From contig SRSI01000071.1 in assembly GCA_005656395.1 (NCBI GenBank), forward strand, positions 62,001 to 126,000: a DNA stretch of 64,000 nucleotides, written 5' to 3'. This stretch comes from Strongyloides papillosus (Eukaryota; Nematoda; Chromadorea; Rhabditida; Strongyloididae). The notes under the pieces are model-generated. The model was not told the origin of the DNA, did not search any database, and saw only the letters and a list, made by a program, of their open reading frames with translations. Shown here piece by piece: positions 23,984 to 36,007 of the stretch; within the stretch, counting starts at the first letter, position 1, and each line of letters starts with the position of its first letter. The position numbers and the translations under genes were made by a program.

Positions 23984-24029
23984 AATCGTTTAAGAATTCC
24001 AGCCAGTATCTGAAATTATTGTTTCCACA
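23984..24029 (-). promoter_or_regulatory. Retrotransposon leader with presumed primer binding site
   Basis: Only 46 nt lie between the 5' LTR and the ATG. Read on the minus strand, it starts TTGTGTGGAAACAATAATTT. No TGG stands immediately next to the LTR; TGG occurs 6 nt in, and again farther along as TGGCTGG. A primer tRNA could therefore not be assigned. Confidence 0.55.
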
Positions 24030-24142
24030 CAAGTAAATATTTTATTGGCGTAAACACTTTAAAAGAAATGATCTAATTTTTTAAAACAATGATATTCAAT
24101 TTATGCTTTTTATTTATGATTAAATTTGAATAATATTTTTTA
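24030..24142 (-). repeat. 5' LTR, 113 bp
   Basis: Identical to the copy at 19881-19993. It carries the promoter for the element (inference from position). Confidence 0.93.
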
Positions 24143-24147
24143 CTTAA
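24143..24147 (+). repeat. Target-site duplication TAAGG, right copy
   Basis: Matches 19876-19880 exactly. Confidence 0.9.
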
Positions 24148-27100
24148 GGTTATAAATGCTTTTATAAAGATCATTTATTAACATATCAAAAAATTTTTGT
24201 TAATAAGTTTAAGTAGTTTGAACTATTATAAATTATACTTTTTTATAAAGTTATACTCTTCTGAAGGCGGAAATTTTTTTTGGTACTATAAAGGTCCTAT
24301 TTAAAAATTAAATCTACGAAAAGTTATAAAATTATATAGATTTTTATCTATAGTAAAAAATATCTTCTACATATTTAAAGTTAATATATGAACAAATACT
24401 AAAATAATATTTCAAATTATTAATGCTTTGTGTGGTTAAATAATAATTTTTGGTTTTTTGTTATTATTATTATGAATTTTTATATTTATTGTTGCTAGTA
24501 AATTGTTTAGGATAATGATTTTTGTTAAAACTTAACAACTTTACACGAAATTGAGTTCTAACACGTATTTCATGTATGTTAGAAAAAAATTAGATCCTAA
24601 GATTAGCATTATATCAAAAAAGTTGAGGTTAAATAAAAGTTACGTTACTTTAAAATGTAAAACATGTATAATTTTGTAAAAAAACAGCTAAATTTTGCGA
24701 CAAACTAATATTTTTGGTCGTTAAAAACATTTTTGCTGTCGTTTGATAATTTTAAAATTTGAATAAATGTTGATTTTTTTAACAGGTGGGAGTTTTTATT
24801 GCATTTTTTGTAATATTGTCAAAATTTTTCCCATTTTTTTTTCTGTGTGTAGTATGTCGTAAAATAATTTAAATTGATATGAAATTATTCAAAAATATAT
24901 CTATCTACTGTTTTTCTTAAATTATCTTAGCAGTGAGTTAAATTAACTTAACATTTTACTTTCACAATAGTTTTATTTCAAATTAAAAGTTTACATATTT
25001 TAAAAATATATGATAATCTAATGTTTTTAAATCTATTTAAATAATTTTATTTAGCGAAAATAAGTTTTTGAAAAAATTAAAAACCACATTTTTTGTTATA
25101 TCTCGAGTACGGATATTAGGAGTAATACGATCTCTATGTTATTCATTAGAAATTCAATCTCCACATAAAATTTGTGAGCATTTCATATTGAAAAGGTTTC
25201 ATCTTTGCATATTTTTTTATAAAATCACAAAAATTGAAAAACAATTGCTTCAATTACTTTGAGATTATCTCAGGAATGAAAAGAGATAAATTGACAGTTA
25301 ATGTTTTAAAGTGTTCATAATAAAAATCCCCAAAGCTACTTTTTGAGATATTTTAAAAAATTAACATATTAAAACCTTTTTTACGTCCTTGAAATCCAAA
25401 AATAACACTTTTCTAAAAAATTAAAAAATCAGTTTTTTCTTTATACCTAGAGAACGGCAATATGTATAAGTATGATATGTATGTCATTCGATAGAGAATT
25501 TAATATTACATAAAAGTTGGGGAAACTCTGTACTTAAAATTTTTATGTTGGCATACTTTTTTTAAAAAAATTCAAAAATTGTTTTTCAAAAAATTTTAGT
25601 TCGCGAATTTATGGTACTCAAAGTTTTTCAATTTTCTTGAGATTATACATAAAATATAAATTAAAGGGAAACTTAGAATATATTTTTCTAACTTCCTTCT
25701 CTGAATCGTGGTGCATCTTTTTAAAATACCAAAATTCACATTTTTTGGTCATTTTCGAAAAAGTTTAAAATTTCAACCATGAAACTTAAAATTTCAACAT
25801 TTTTATATTTTTACGTTATTAGCATCTAAAACTATATATGCTTGTAAAATTTCAGATAAAAAATAACTCTAAGAGACTCAATAATAACACACCAAAACAC
25901 ATTTAGACAGATATATATCAAAAACGGAACTTTTGATCAAGCTAATTTTGCGTTTTTTGTAATGGGCACATAAAGTTACATATATTAAGATCGATAAAAG
26001 TTTTATTATCAAAAATAATTTACACATCTTCGTTACTTCTATAATATGTTGAGATTGCAGGACATTAATATTTGCGTTTGCATTTTATTCTCTTGTAAAC
26101 GGTTAACAACCACTTTTTTGATATAATTAATATAAATGCATATTATTTTAAACCAATTTTTCACATTTAATGATATTACAATAACAATTTTTAAATAAAA
26201 AACTTTAATTTAAAAACATCATATTGTGTAACAAGAAACAGTAAAAGGAAAATTATAAAATTAATTCTCATTGGTTTTATCAATTAAATTTGTGGAATCA
26301 AATATTTAGGAATTAAATACAAATTCTTATACAATATTTTTTTGCCTCTTTGAATTTTTTTTCATCTCCCAAAATAGAGAATTTTATGACATTAAAAGCT
26401 TTCATAAATTAAAATTGATAAAAAAAATATAGTAGAAATAAAACAGTTTAATATACATTCTCTTTATTATAATTAAAATATATTATTGTTAAAAGAATAT
26501 TAAAATAATGAATTTTATGTGGTTCTTAAAACACAAGCTTTATAAAAATTGACGCACATACATTTCCATATTTGCGTTGCTTCTTTTATCCTTTATAATA
26601 CTTCATCTTTAACGGTACAACGAATTCAAAAAATTTTTCTATCTCCAGAATTATTTATAAACTTTTGTATTGATAATAATTTCAAAAGAATTTTCTTTCA
26701 AGTTATGATCAATACATATAAAAAAAATTTTTTAATTATTTTTAAATTTTGCTCTTTTAAAAAAATTTTCTAATACATTTATACTTTTCATATTCGTCAT
26801 CGAAAATATGGGAAATTTTTATAGATATGTAATTCTCTAAACTCTAATATTATATTCAGAATTTTCCTGCTTTTGTTATTTTTTAAAACCTTATAAAACA
26901 TATTAACAATATTATAATGAATATTATTTATAAGTCTCGTTTCGATTGTAAAAATATTACTATGTACTTTGTTATGGAATAAATAATTTAGAAAAATTTT
27001 ATATAAAGTATTTTGAATATATCAATAAAACATATTTCATTTAGTTAAAAATAACTAATTTAATATAAAAAGATAATTAAATAAGTAAAGACATATTGTT

Positions 27101-30100
27101 GAAGATAAAAATAATGGAAAAAAAGCTTTTTTTGTTCGTTCAAATATAATATAATCATAACATGTCTTTTCGAGCTTTATTCTTACTTATATTTACGCTT
27201 ACCTCTACTCCCTGAATTATTTTCTTTCATTCTTCATCTTAAAAATAAAATACAATGAACATTTTTGCTTTAATAATTTTACATTTTACTTGAAAGTTTA
27301 AACATATTATAGAAAATTTATTTTTCCAGCAATTGATATATTTATACTTTAAAAAAATTCATTTTCACTCAAACTAAAGTTTTTTAAATTTCAAAATCTA
27401 TAAAAGTTTTTCATTTCTTCTAGAATCAATAAAAAACAACTCAAATGTCAAGATAAATTGTGAAAATATATAATGTGCTGTTATAGACTAACTTTATACT
27501 TTATATAATATTTTTTTGTTGCCATAACATCTTACACAAAACTCAAGGAAAATTTTCTAAAATATATTTTTAATTTTTTCTTTATATGTAGAGCTTGCTA
27601 TTATATACTACAGGATAGACTGCTCTGTTTTCATATATCAAGTTTATTTATTAAATATTCTATTTATTAAAAAAAATTATATTTATAGCCTTTTAAATAA
27701 TTTACATATCTTAGTATATATTTATTATTAATGAAACTGTTTTAACTCTTTTTTATTACCATCTGTAATTAATTTCATCTGTGAATATATATTTTTTGCA
27801 AAATTACAAGAAGAAAGAGGAGATTAAATGTTTATGTAAATGAATTATTTGATTTAACTTAAAAAAATTTGGATAACATTTATTAGAAATATGAAGATTG
27901 TGTAAAATTAATTAGAAAATAAAGACACGTTTTTCACTTCTATATCATTTTATAAACATTTATGTACACTAATTTATAAAAATAGGTAGTATCTTGTCAA
28001 TTTTTAGTACTTAAAAATATCCCTAGAAGGAGATATTTTTTTACTGACAAATTCCTATACCCAATAATATTGTTTTGTCTTAATTCATTTGTTTTAATAT
28101 TTTTTTCATCAAAAAAGCAGTATATATAATTATTGTGTGGGTTTAATGATGTTTCCTACTATATTTAATTATAAAATTTATGACATCATGTAAAACTTTG
28201 GTCATATCCTATAAACTTCATAAACATCTATTGTCTTATCATTATGTTTGTATATAAAGTTTATGATGAAAAAATATTTTATCAATATATAATAAACATT
28301 TGCATTTAAATCCATTGTGTATTTTAATTTTTTTCTTTATAATAAAACTAGATTATAAAACAAACCAAGAATATACTATCTTCTTTTTTTAAATACCAAT
28401 TTAAATGATACCATATTATGTGACATCATTATCATGCTTTTAAAATATGAAAGCAGATGTAAATATTTTGAATGAGATATTGTATAAATTAAAATATAAA
28501 ATTATTTCCTCGTATTCTTAATTTAATTTAAATATATTTATCAATTAATGTTAAAATAGCTATTTATTAAAGATTCCTATTAATGAAGAGTTTTATAAAA
28601 AAATCATACTAAAATGTTGCGTGGTTGTTTGAGGTTTTGATGTTATAGTTTAATTTATATTTTATATTTTTTTAATGAAATTTATGTTTCTGGCAAATGA
28701 CGCAGCTCATATTTATGTATATTTTTCTCTTAGAATATTTTTATATACTGTTATAGAATTTACGAATTATCTCATCTAAAATTATCTATATAAATATGTC
28801 TTTTTTAACAAAGTATAGTTAAAAAAAGGACTATAGGTTAATAATTAAATTTCACTTTTTTATCATACTTTCTTTTTGCTGATATTGATAAAAAAATTTA
28901 TATATTAATTTTTTATAGTTATTTTAACTATTTATCTACTGCTTTATATTTTCAATACCAAAGACTTTTGAATTTAGTTCCTCCAAATTAAGTTTTAAAA
29001 AGAGGGAATGAAAAATAAATGTATGAAATGTCTTGTAAAAACGACATATTCATTTTTCATCACTACGTTTTTCTTATATTTTGTTATGATGACAGGGAAA
29101 ATTAAATTTTATTTTGTCTATAAAATTGTACATAAAGTATCTTCATTTGTTTGGATTAAGTGTGTAATTAAAAATATATATATTTAAGCAAAAGTAAGAA
29201 GTATATTTTAATTGCTTTTAATGCTTGCTAAAAATGTTTACTGTAGTTTTTGTCAACTTAAAAAAATACATTCTTCGCACATATACTATTGAAAATTAAG
29301 AATTATCTAGTATTTCTTTAATATATCAAAGTTTTTCTTATCCTGAATTAATAATACATATTTTTAGTTGTTTTTTTTGGCTTTTTCTTTTAAACATACA
29401 ATGCTTCTTTTATGAAGTTTATAAGGAAAGAAGAAAAATTTTCGGATAACATTTAATATTAACTACACATGTTAAAAAAATTTTATAGTGTTAACTTATT
29501 TAGTAGTTACTATTTTTATATTATGATATTACTTAAAATATATTTATATACATGTGTATATAGGAGAAAGTATTATGCCAACAAAAATATTGGCAATTTG
29601 TTTTATTTCGTTTCTCCAAAATTTACTTTCTAATCTACATTTAGTAAAAATTTTAATAGATGTGTACCAATTAGCCCTCTCTCCTCTTTTCATACACTTT
29701 AAAGCATGCCTTATATTTTATAAAATCGTTTTATTTTAGCTTTTCTTTAAAATTTATTCGAAATGTGCATATACATATTATATATAGATAAATGCAAAGA
29801 TATATCCATTACAAACTATATAATTCGCTCCTTTTTAGATATTTTATTTTTATTTCGATTAAGCAACAACTCATTGAAAGAAATATATATTGTATTGTTT
29901 TAAAATATCTTTCAGCAATTCTTTTTTAATATTTAATTTACTTTTATTTCATTTAACAGCATTTTTTTCTATCTTCCTTAAAATACATTTAAAAAGGCAT
30001 TTAATTCTATTTAGAAGAAAAAATTAATTAATTACTTAATAAATAAATTTCGTCATAATTTCATTTCATAATTTTACCCTACATAAACTATAAATTTATT

Positions 30101-30193
30101 TTAAGGTCCCTTAACGGGATTTCATTCACATTCTTTATTGTTTAAAAAATAATATTAATTAAAGATTATTTTTAAACATATTTTACTAAAATA
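24148..30193. other. Long gene-free A+T-rich region upstream of unc-104
   Basis: About 6 kb without a recognisable gene. Open frames at 25068, 26549 and 29554 are short, A/T-biased and without motifs. The left part (25068 to about 25770) is repetitive. The part nearest 30193 presumably contains the unc-104 promoter, but no specific element could be identified. Confidence 0.55.
25068..25770 (+). repeat. Diverged tandem repeat, period about 354 bp
   Basis: Segments starting at 25068 and about 25422 align over several hundred bases. Shared landmarks are AAAAATTAAAAA, TATATCTCGAGTACGG against TATACCTAGAGAACGG, ACATAAAA(T/G)TTG, and TTGAGATTAT. Similar blocks occur near 18440 and 19150 (GTTGTATCTCAAGAACAG), so this is a dispersed family with local tandem copies. 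Confidence 0.6.
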
Positions 30194-33100
30194 ATGTCAT
30201 CTGTTAAAGTTGCTGTTCGTGTACGTCCATTTAATTCCAGAGAAATTTTAAACGATTCAAAATGTGTATTAAGTGTGATAAATAACACAACAAGTTGGTT
30301 TTTTTCATTTATTGATTATTTATATTTAATTTTTTTTCAAATTATTTTAGCTATCTCTGGATCAAGTGGTCAAGGTCCACCACAAACACATAGTTTTAAT
30401 TATGATTATTCATATTGGTCCTTCAATAAAAATGATGACCATTTTGTTACTCAAAAACAAGTATATAATGAATTAGGAGTTGAAATGTTAGAACATGCAT
30501 TTCAAGGGTATAATGTTTGCATCTTTGCATATGGACAAACTGGTGCTGGAAAAAGTTATACAATGATGGGAAAACCTAATGATGAAGAGGAGATGGGAAT
30601 TATTCCAAGGATGTGTAAAGAATTATTTGATAGAATACACCAACTTGAAAGTAATGATTCTAATGTTAAACATAGTGTAGAAGTGTCATATATGGAAATT
30701 TATTGTGAGCGTGTAAGAGATTTGTTAAATCCATCAAATACAGGCAATTTACGTGTCCGAGAACATCCTTTACTTGGTCCATATGTTGATGACTTAACTA
30801 AATTAGCTGTTTGTTCTTATCAAGATATTACGGATTTAATGGATGAAGGAAATAAGGCAAGAACAGTTGCAGCTACAAATATGAATTCTACATCATCAAG
30901 GAGTCATGCCGTATTTACAATTGTATTAACACAACAAAGACATGATGTTGAGACAAACCTAGATACTGAAAAAGTAAGTAAAATTAGTTTAGTGGATTTG
31001 GCAGGGAGTGAAAGAGCAACATCTACAGGAGCTGAGGGACAAAGATTAAAAGAGGGGGCTAACATTAATAAAAGTTTGACAACACTTGGATTAGTTATAT
31101 CAAAGCTTGCTGAAGAAGCTACAAGAAAAAAAGGAAAACCGAAAAGTGTTATACCATTTAGAGATTCTGTCTTAACATGGTTACTTAGAGAAAATCTTGG
31201 TGGTAACTCTAAAACAGCCATGATTGCTGCATTATCACCAGCACACTATTAATTTTGAGGAAACACTAAGTACATTACGTTATGCAGACAGAGCTAAACA
31301 AATAATGTGTCGTGCTATTATTAATGAGGATCCTAATGCCAAATTGATAAGAGAATTAAAAGAAGAAGTATATAGGCTTAAAAATCTACTACAGACTAAA
31401 GGCATTGAGATTGACGAAATTGGTCAAATGGAGAATACCAAAAGAAAAGCAAAACTTTATTCAGCCAATGATAAAGATACTATTGAACAACTTAAGACCT
31501 CTGAAAAATTAATTGCACAATTAAATGAAACGTGGGAGGAAAAATTAAAGAAAACTGAAGATATTCGTAGGACGAGAGAGGAAGAATTACGTGAAATGGG
31601 ATTAGCTACTAGTGAAGATGGCTCAACATTAGGAGTATTTTCACCAAAAAAACTACCACATCTTGTCAACCTAAATGAGGATCCATTAATGTCTGAATGC
31701 TTATTATATTATATTAAAGAAGGAAAAACAAAGGTTGGAAGAAATGAGGCCTTTCCAAGGCCAGATATTATTTTAGGTGGTGAAGAAATACTAGATCATC
31801 ATTGTACATTTGTTCATGAAGATGGATGTGTTTGCTTGGTACCAGATACAGGTGCTGAATGTTTTGTTAATGGTAGGCCAGTGGCAAGTTCTGTTACCCT
31901 TCATACTGGATCACGTGTTATATTAGGAAGAAGTCATGTTTTTAGATACAACGATCCACAGGAGGCACGTCAAAGTAGACATAATTTATCAGCCCTTCAA
32001 AATGAACCATTAGATTGGAGGTATGCTCAGCAAGAACTTCTTGAAAAACAAGGTATTGACTTGAAGGCAGAAATGGAGAAAAAAATTATTGAAATTGAGG
32101 CAACCTATCGTAAGGAGAGAGCCGAATTAGAAAGGAAAATGGAAATGAAAACGTTAGAATATGAGAGTAGAATTGAAAATTTGCAAAGACAGGTTGATTT
32201 AGCGCAAAGTATGATCTCATCAAACTGTTCTAATTGGGATGGTGATCGAATATTATCATCGAGTTTACTTGCCGAAATTAATGAACCACGATGGACTATG
32301 GAGGAGGAACGAGTGGCCCGTAAAGCTGCCATAAAATGGAGATATCATCAATTTACATCCGTTAGAGATGACCTATGGGGAAATGCTATCTTTTTGAAGG
32401 AGGCTAATGCTATTGCTGTTGAATTAAAGAAACAAGTTGAATTTCAATTTGTTTTGTTAACTGATACAATGTATAGTCCACTTCCTCCGGATTTATTACC
32501 ACCAGGAGAAGATTTATCATTAAGACCATACCCAAAGACAGTTGTTGCTGTACAAGTACAAGATTTAAGAAATAGTGCTGTCCATTATTGGAGCATTGAT
32601 AAGTTAAAACAACGATTAGAGGATATGAGAAGAATGTATAATGGCGATATAAGTGAATGTTGTACACCTGAAAAACCATTTAATAATCCCCAAGAGATGT
32701 GGTCACCATCGTGTGTATCTAAAACATTATTAAGTAATAATACATGTTCTATGGAAGATATTTGTGTAATGGATTCACCAATTGATGATTCTGGTATGGA
32801 TTTTATTATTGGTACAGATCCATTTTATGATAGATTTCCATGGTTTAGAATGATCGGAAGAGCTTTTGTTTATCTCAATAATTTACTTTATAACGTTCCA
32901 ATGATACATAAAGTTGCTTTGGTCTCCGAAAAAGGAGATGTTAAAGGTTACTTAAAAGTATCAATCGAAATTATTGATAAACCAACAGATGGTAAAAAAT
33001 CATCTAAACTTCATTTTAGAACTGAAGATTTTCTTAAAAAAGGTAAACGTTGCCAGACAGATTCTTACCGTAAAGGTAATGGTGCCTCAACCAATGATGG

Positions 33101-35395
33101 ATCTGATAATGAGAAGGAAGATGAAATTATTGTTGAATATCCAAGTCATATAAAAAAAGATTGTGAAATACACTTTAAAGTAACAGTATTAGAAGCAATT
33201 AATGTTCCTAAAGTTTATAGTGATATTTTTTGTCAATTTAACTTCCTCCATCGTCATGATGAGGCATTCTCTACCGAACCAACAAGAAATAGTGTAAATA
33301 AGACATCACTAACCTTTGGACATACACAAAATATGCATACTATTGCTAATCCTGCTTTTGTTTATTATCTCAATCACTTCCCACTTATCTTTGAAGTATT
33401 TGGTCATCTTGTTAAACCATCAAAACAAAATTCAACAGATTCATCAATTGCTTTATCTAGAAGATTATCTTCTAAACTTACTTTCCAGCAACCATCATTA
33501 GTTATTTCAACACCAGTAAAAAGTTTAAGAGGTGGATTAGCACCATCATTGACACCTAATCATATTAAAACAAAATATGATTTACTTGTTTGGTTTGAAA
33601 TTTGTGAGTTAGCAAGTAGTGGCGAATATGTACCAGCAATTGTTGACCATGATAATGGACTTCCAACTCATGGAGTCTTCCTTCTCCATCAAGGTATTCA
33701 AAGGAGAATTAAGATAACAATATGTCATGAGAAAGGTGATATAAGATGGAAAGATTGTCAAGAGCTAGTTGTTGGGAGAATAAGAACGACACCTGAATGG
33801 TGTGGTGAAGATATTGATGTCCTTAGTTTAGGTCTATTTCCTGGTACATTTCTAGAATTCTCTATGGATGATAGAATATTTTTCCAATTTGAAGCTGCTT
33901 GGGATAGTTCATTGCATAATTCAGCTTTGCTTAACAGAGTCTCAAATTATGGAGATCAAATATATATGACATTATCTGCTTATATGGAAATTGACGGTAC
34001 CCATCAACCTGTTGTAATTACAAAAGATTTAAGTCTCCTTATTTATGCAAGAGATTCAAAGATATCTGCTGCAAGTAGGTAAGTATTATCTTTTAAAATT
34101 GAAGTATTTCTATATTTGCTTTTAGATTTTGTCGTTCATTGGTTGGTGGAATTAGTAAGAGTCCTGAAATGAATAGAGTTCCAGGAGTATATCAATTATC
34201 ACTTAAAGAATTCACCGATACAGGTAGTCCAGGTCGGCCTTTACACTAGTTTAGATATTACTTCTTGGCCTTTTTATAATATATTTGACTTTTTACTAAC
34301 TAACTTTATTTATTTTACAATAACAACAAACATCTCTTTATATTTATTTATTCAATCATTTTTTTTTGTTATTTATAGGTACAATAAGAAGACAAAGACG
34401 TGTACTTGATACTTCATCAACATACGTCAGAGGCGAAGAAAATCTTGGAAATTGGAGACCACGAGGAGATTCATTGATATTTGAACATCAATGGGAACTT
34501 GAAAAACTATCCAGATTACAAAATGTTGAAAGAGTTAGACTATTCTTAAGGCTCCGTAATACATTAAAGAAAATGAAAAATAAAAAGGATGAAATTGAGA
34601 CACCAATTTCACCAACAACCCCAAAACGTTCAATACCAGAGTTCATTGAAATTTCACCAAAAGAAAAAAAGATATTAGAGAAGGTATTAAAGTTAATTGC
34701 ACAAAAAATTCCCGTTAATAAAGAATCTCCAACTGGCAAAGCAATAGATTCTTCGGAACAAGATAGTTCACTCGGTAGTAGTATTACAAGTCCTGATGGT
34801 GAAATTAATGGTTCTATAAAATATTCACCATCCTCAGATTTATTAAATAAAAATAAATCAAAGTCAGTCCAAAATTTATTAACTGATGACTTATTAAACG
34901 ATAATATGCGACGTTCTGTAAGTGGTAGTCAATTATCACAAATGTCAGCTTTGGTACCAGAGGTAGTTGAGGAGAGAGTTGGTATTGTTGTATCAAAGAA
35001 AGGATATATGAATTTCCTAGAAGAAAAGACACATGGATGGATAAAGAGATGGGTTGTTGTTAGGAGACCATATATTCTTCTTTATAGAGATGAGAAAGAT
35101 TTAGTCATTCGTGGTATTATAAATCTCGCTAATGCACAAATACAATACTCCGAGGATCATGAAGCAATGATGAAAATTCCACATACCTTTACAGTTCGTA
35201 CTGATCATCGTAGCTTTTTAATGCAAACGTTAACTAATGATGAGGTAATTATTTTATTATCGTATATTAAAATCTTATTATTATTTTTAGTTTCAGATTT
35301 ACGATTGGTTGTATGCTTTTAATCCACTCCTTGCTGGTCAATTAAAATGTAAATCGAGTGCTCTATGCACTAAAGTCCCAACAATGAATGACTAA
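30194..35395 (+). CDS. unc-104: Kinesin-3 UNC-104/KIF1A, synaptic vesicle motor
   Basis: Plus-end-directed monomeric/dimeric kinesin that carries synaptic vesicle precursors along axonal microtubules. Exons: 30194-30293, 30351-34078, 34126-34232, 34379-35244, 35297-35395, giving about 1,632 residues. The motor domain has the P-loop [10 protein letters not shown] (about 95-104), NxxSSRSH switch I and DLAGSE switch II. An FHA domain (around [12 protein letters not shown]), coiled coils, the KIF1B-type domain and a C-terminal PH domain (about 1505-1610, ending with [12 protein letters not shown]) follow. Similarity to C. elegans UNC-104 is high throughout. Intron 1 is 57 nt, stop-free and a multiple of three, so it reads through if unspliced. 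At 31244-31247 four bases (CACT) stand where three are expected after LSPA, shifting frame inside the motor. Otherwise the gene is intact, so an assembly error is the simplest cause. Confidence 0.93.
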
Positions 35396-36007
35396 AATAG
35401 ACAATTTTATGGTATAAATATATTGATAAAAAATCTTACCTATTGTTTCCAGTAAAACAACACAAATAAGATTTTTTAAATGCCATCTTTTTTTATAAAA
35501 CTATTTAAAAAAAACGTATATATTTTTATGTTTTATATGTTTCAAAGCAGATTATGTTGAAAATTAAAAAGACAAAAAATTTATTATATTTTTTATCTAA
35601 TGCTTAATTAGACAATTTTAAATAATTTAAAAATAAAATTGCTTTTTATTACATTTTCAAAATTTTTTATTTTTGCGAAAGCAACATAAAAATAATTAAA
35701 AAAAACAAAAATAAATAAAATTAAAATTTTTAGTTTTACATAATATAAAATATTTAATTATATCACAATGCTTTCTTTATTAATTTATTAGTTGGTTGAA
35801 GCATGATTTTGTTGTTTTATAAAATTCACATTTTGTTTGTTTCTTTAAATATTATAAGTAAGTTTTTAATAGTTCTTGTAGGTCGTGCTGATAATTATAA
35901 TTTAACATTGTTAATAAAAACGATGCAGAAAGAAAAACTCTTGCGAGATCGATTTGAAGCACCATTAATGTGTCAGAAGCATTCATAGCAAAAGTTTTTG
36001 TATATAT
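35396..36007. other. Convergent 3' region of unc-104 and the DM13 gene
   Basis: A/T-rich sequence with several AATAAA-like motifs on both strands. It holds one coding-like segment at 35882-35988, listed separately. Confidence 0.5.
35882..35988 (+). other. Candidate terminal exon, unknown
   Basis: An acceptor-like TTCTTGTAG at 35873-35881 precedes an open segment ending in TAG at 35986-35988. Its last residues, KTMQKEKLLRDRFEAPLM and onward, have balanced, charged composition, unlike the A/T-derived peptides around it. It lies 487 bp after the unc-104 stop on the same strand. It could be an alternative last exon of unc-104 or a relic; I know no homologue. Confidence 0.25.

Larger units (their letters stand above)
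19881..24142 (-). mobile_element. Complete Ty3-like LTR retrotransposon, 4,262 bp
   Basis: Two identical 113-bp LTRs flank a single Gag-Pol ORF on the minus strand, and a TAAGG duplication borders both ends. The leader between the 5' LTR (24030-24142) and the ATG is only 46 nt. After the stop codon only 6 nt remain before the 3' LTR. The purine tract needed to prime plus-strand DNA (GGAGGGATAAGGAAGG, read on the minus strand just upstream of 19993) overlaps the last codons and the stop. Identical LTRs and an open ORF indicate a recent insertion. The domain order protease, reverse transcriptase, RNase H, integrase is that of Ty3/gypsy elements. No envelope-like ORF is present. Confidence 0.95.

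Noticed and set aside
19881..24142. Endogenous retrovirus with envelope
   Set aside because: There is no ORF after Pol; the stop codon is 6 nt from the 3' LTR, so no envelope gene exists.
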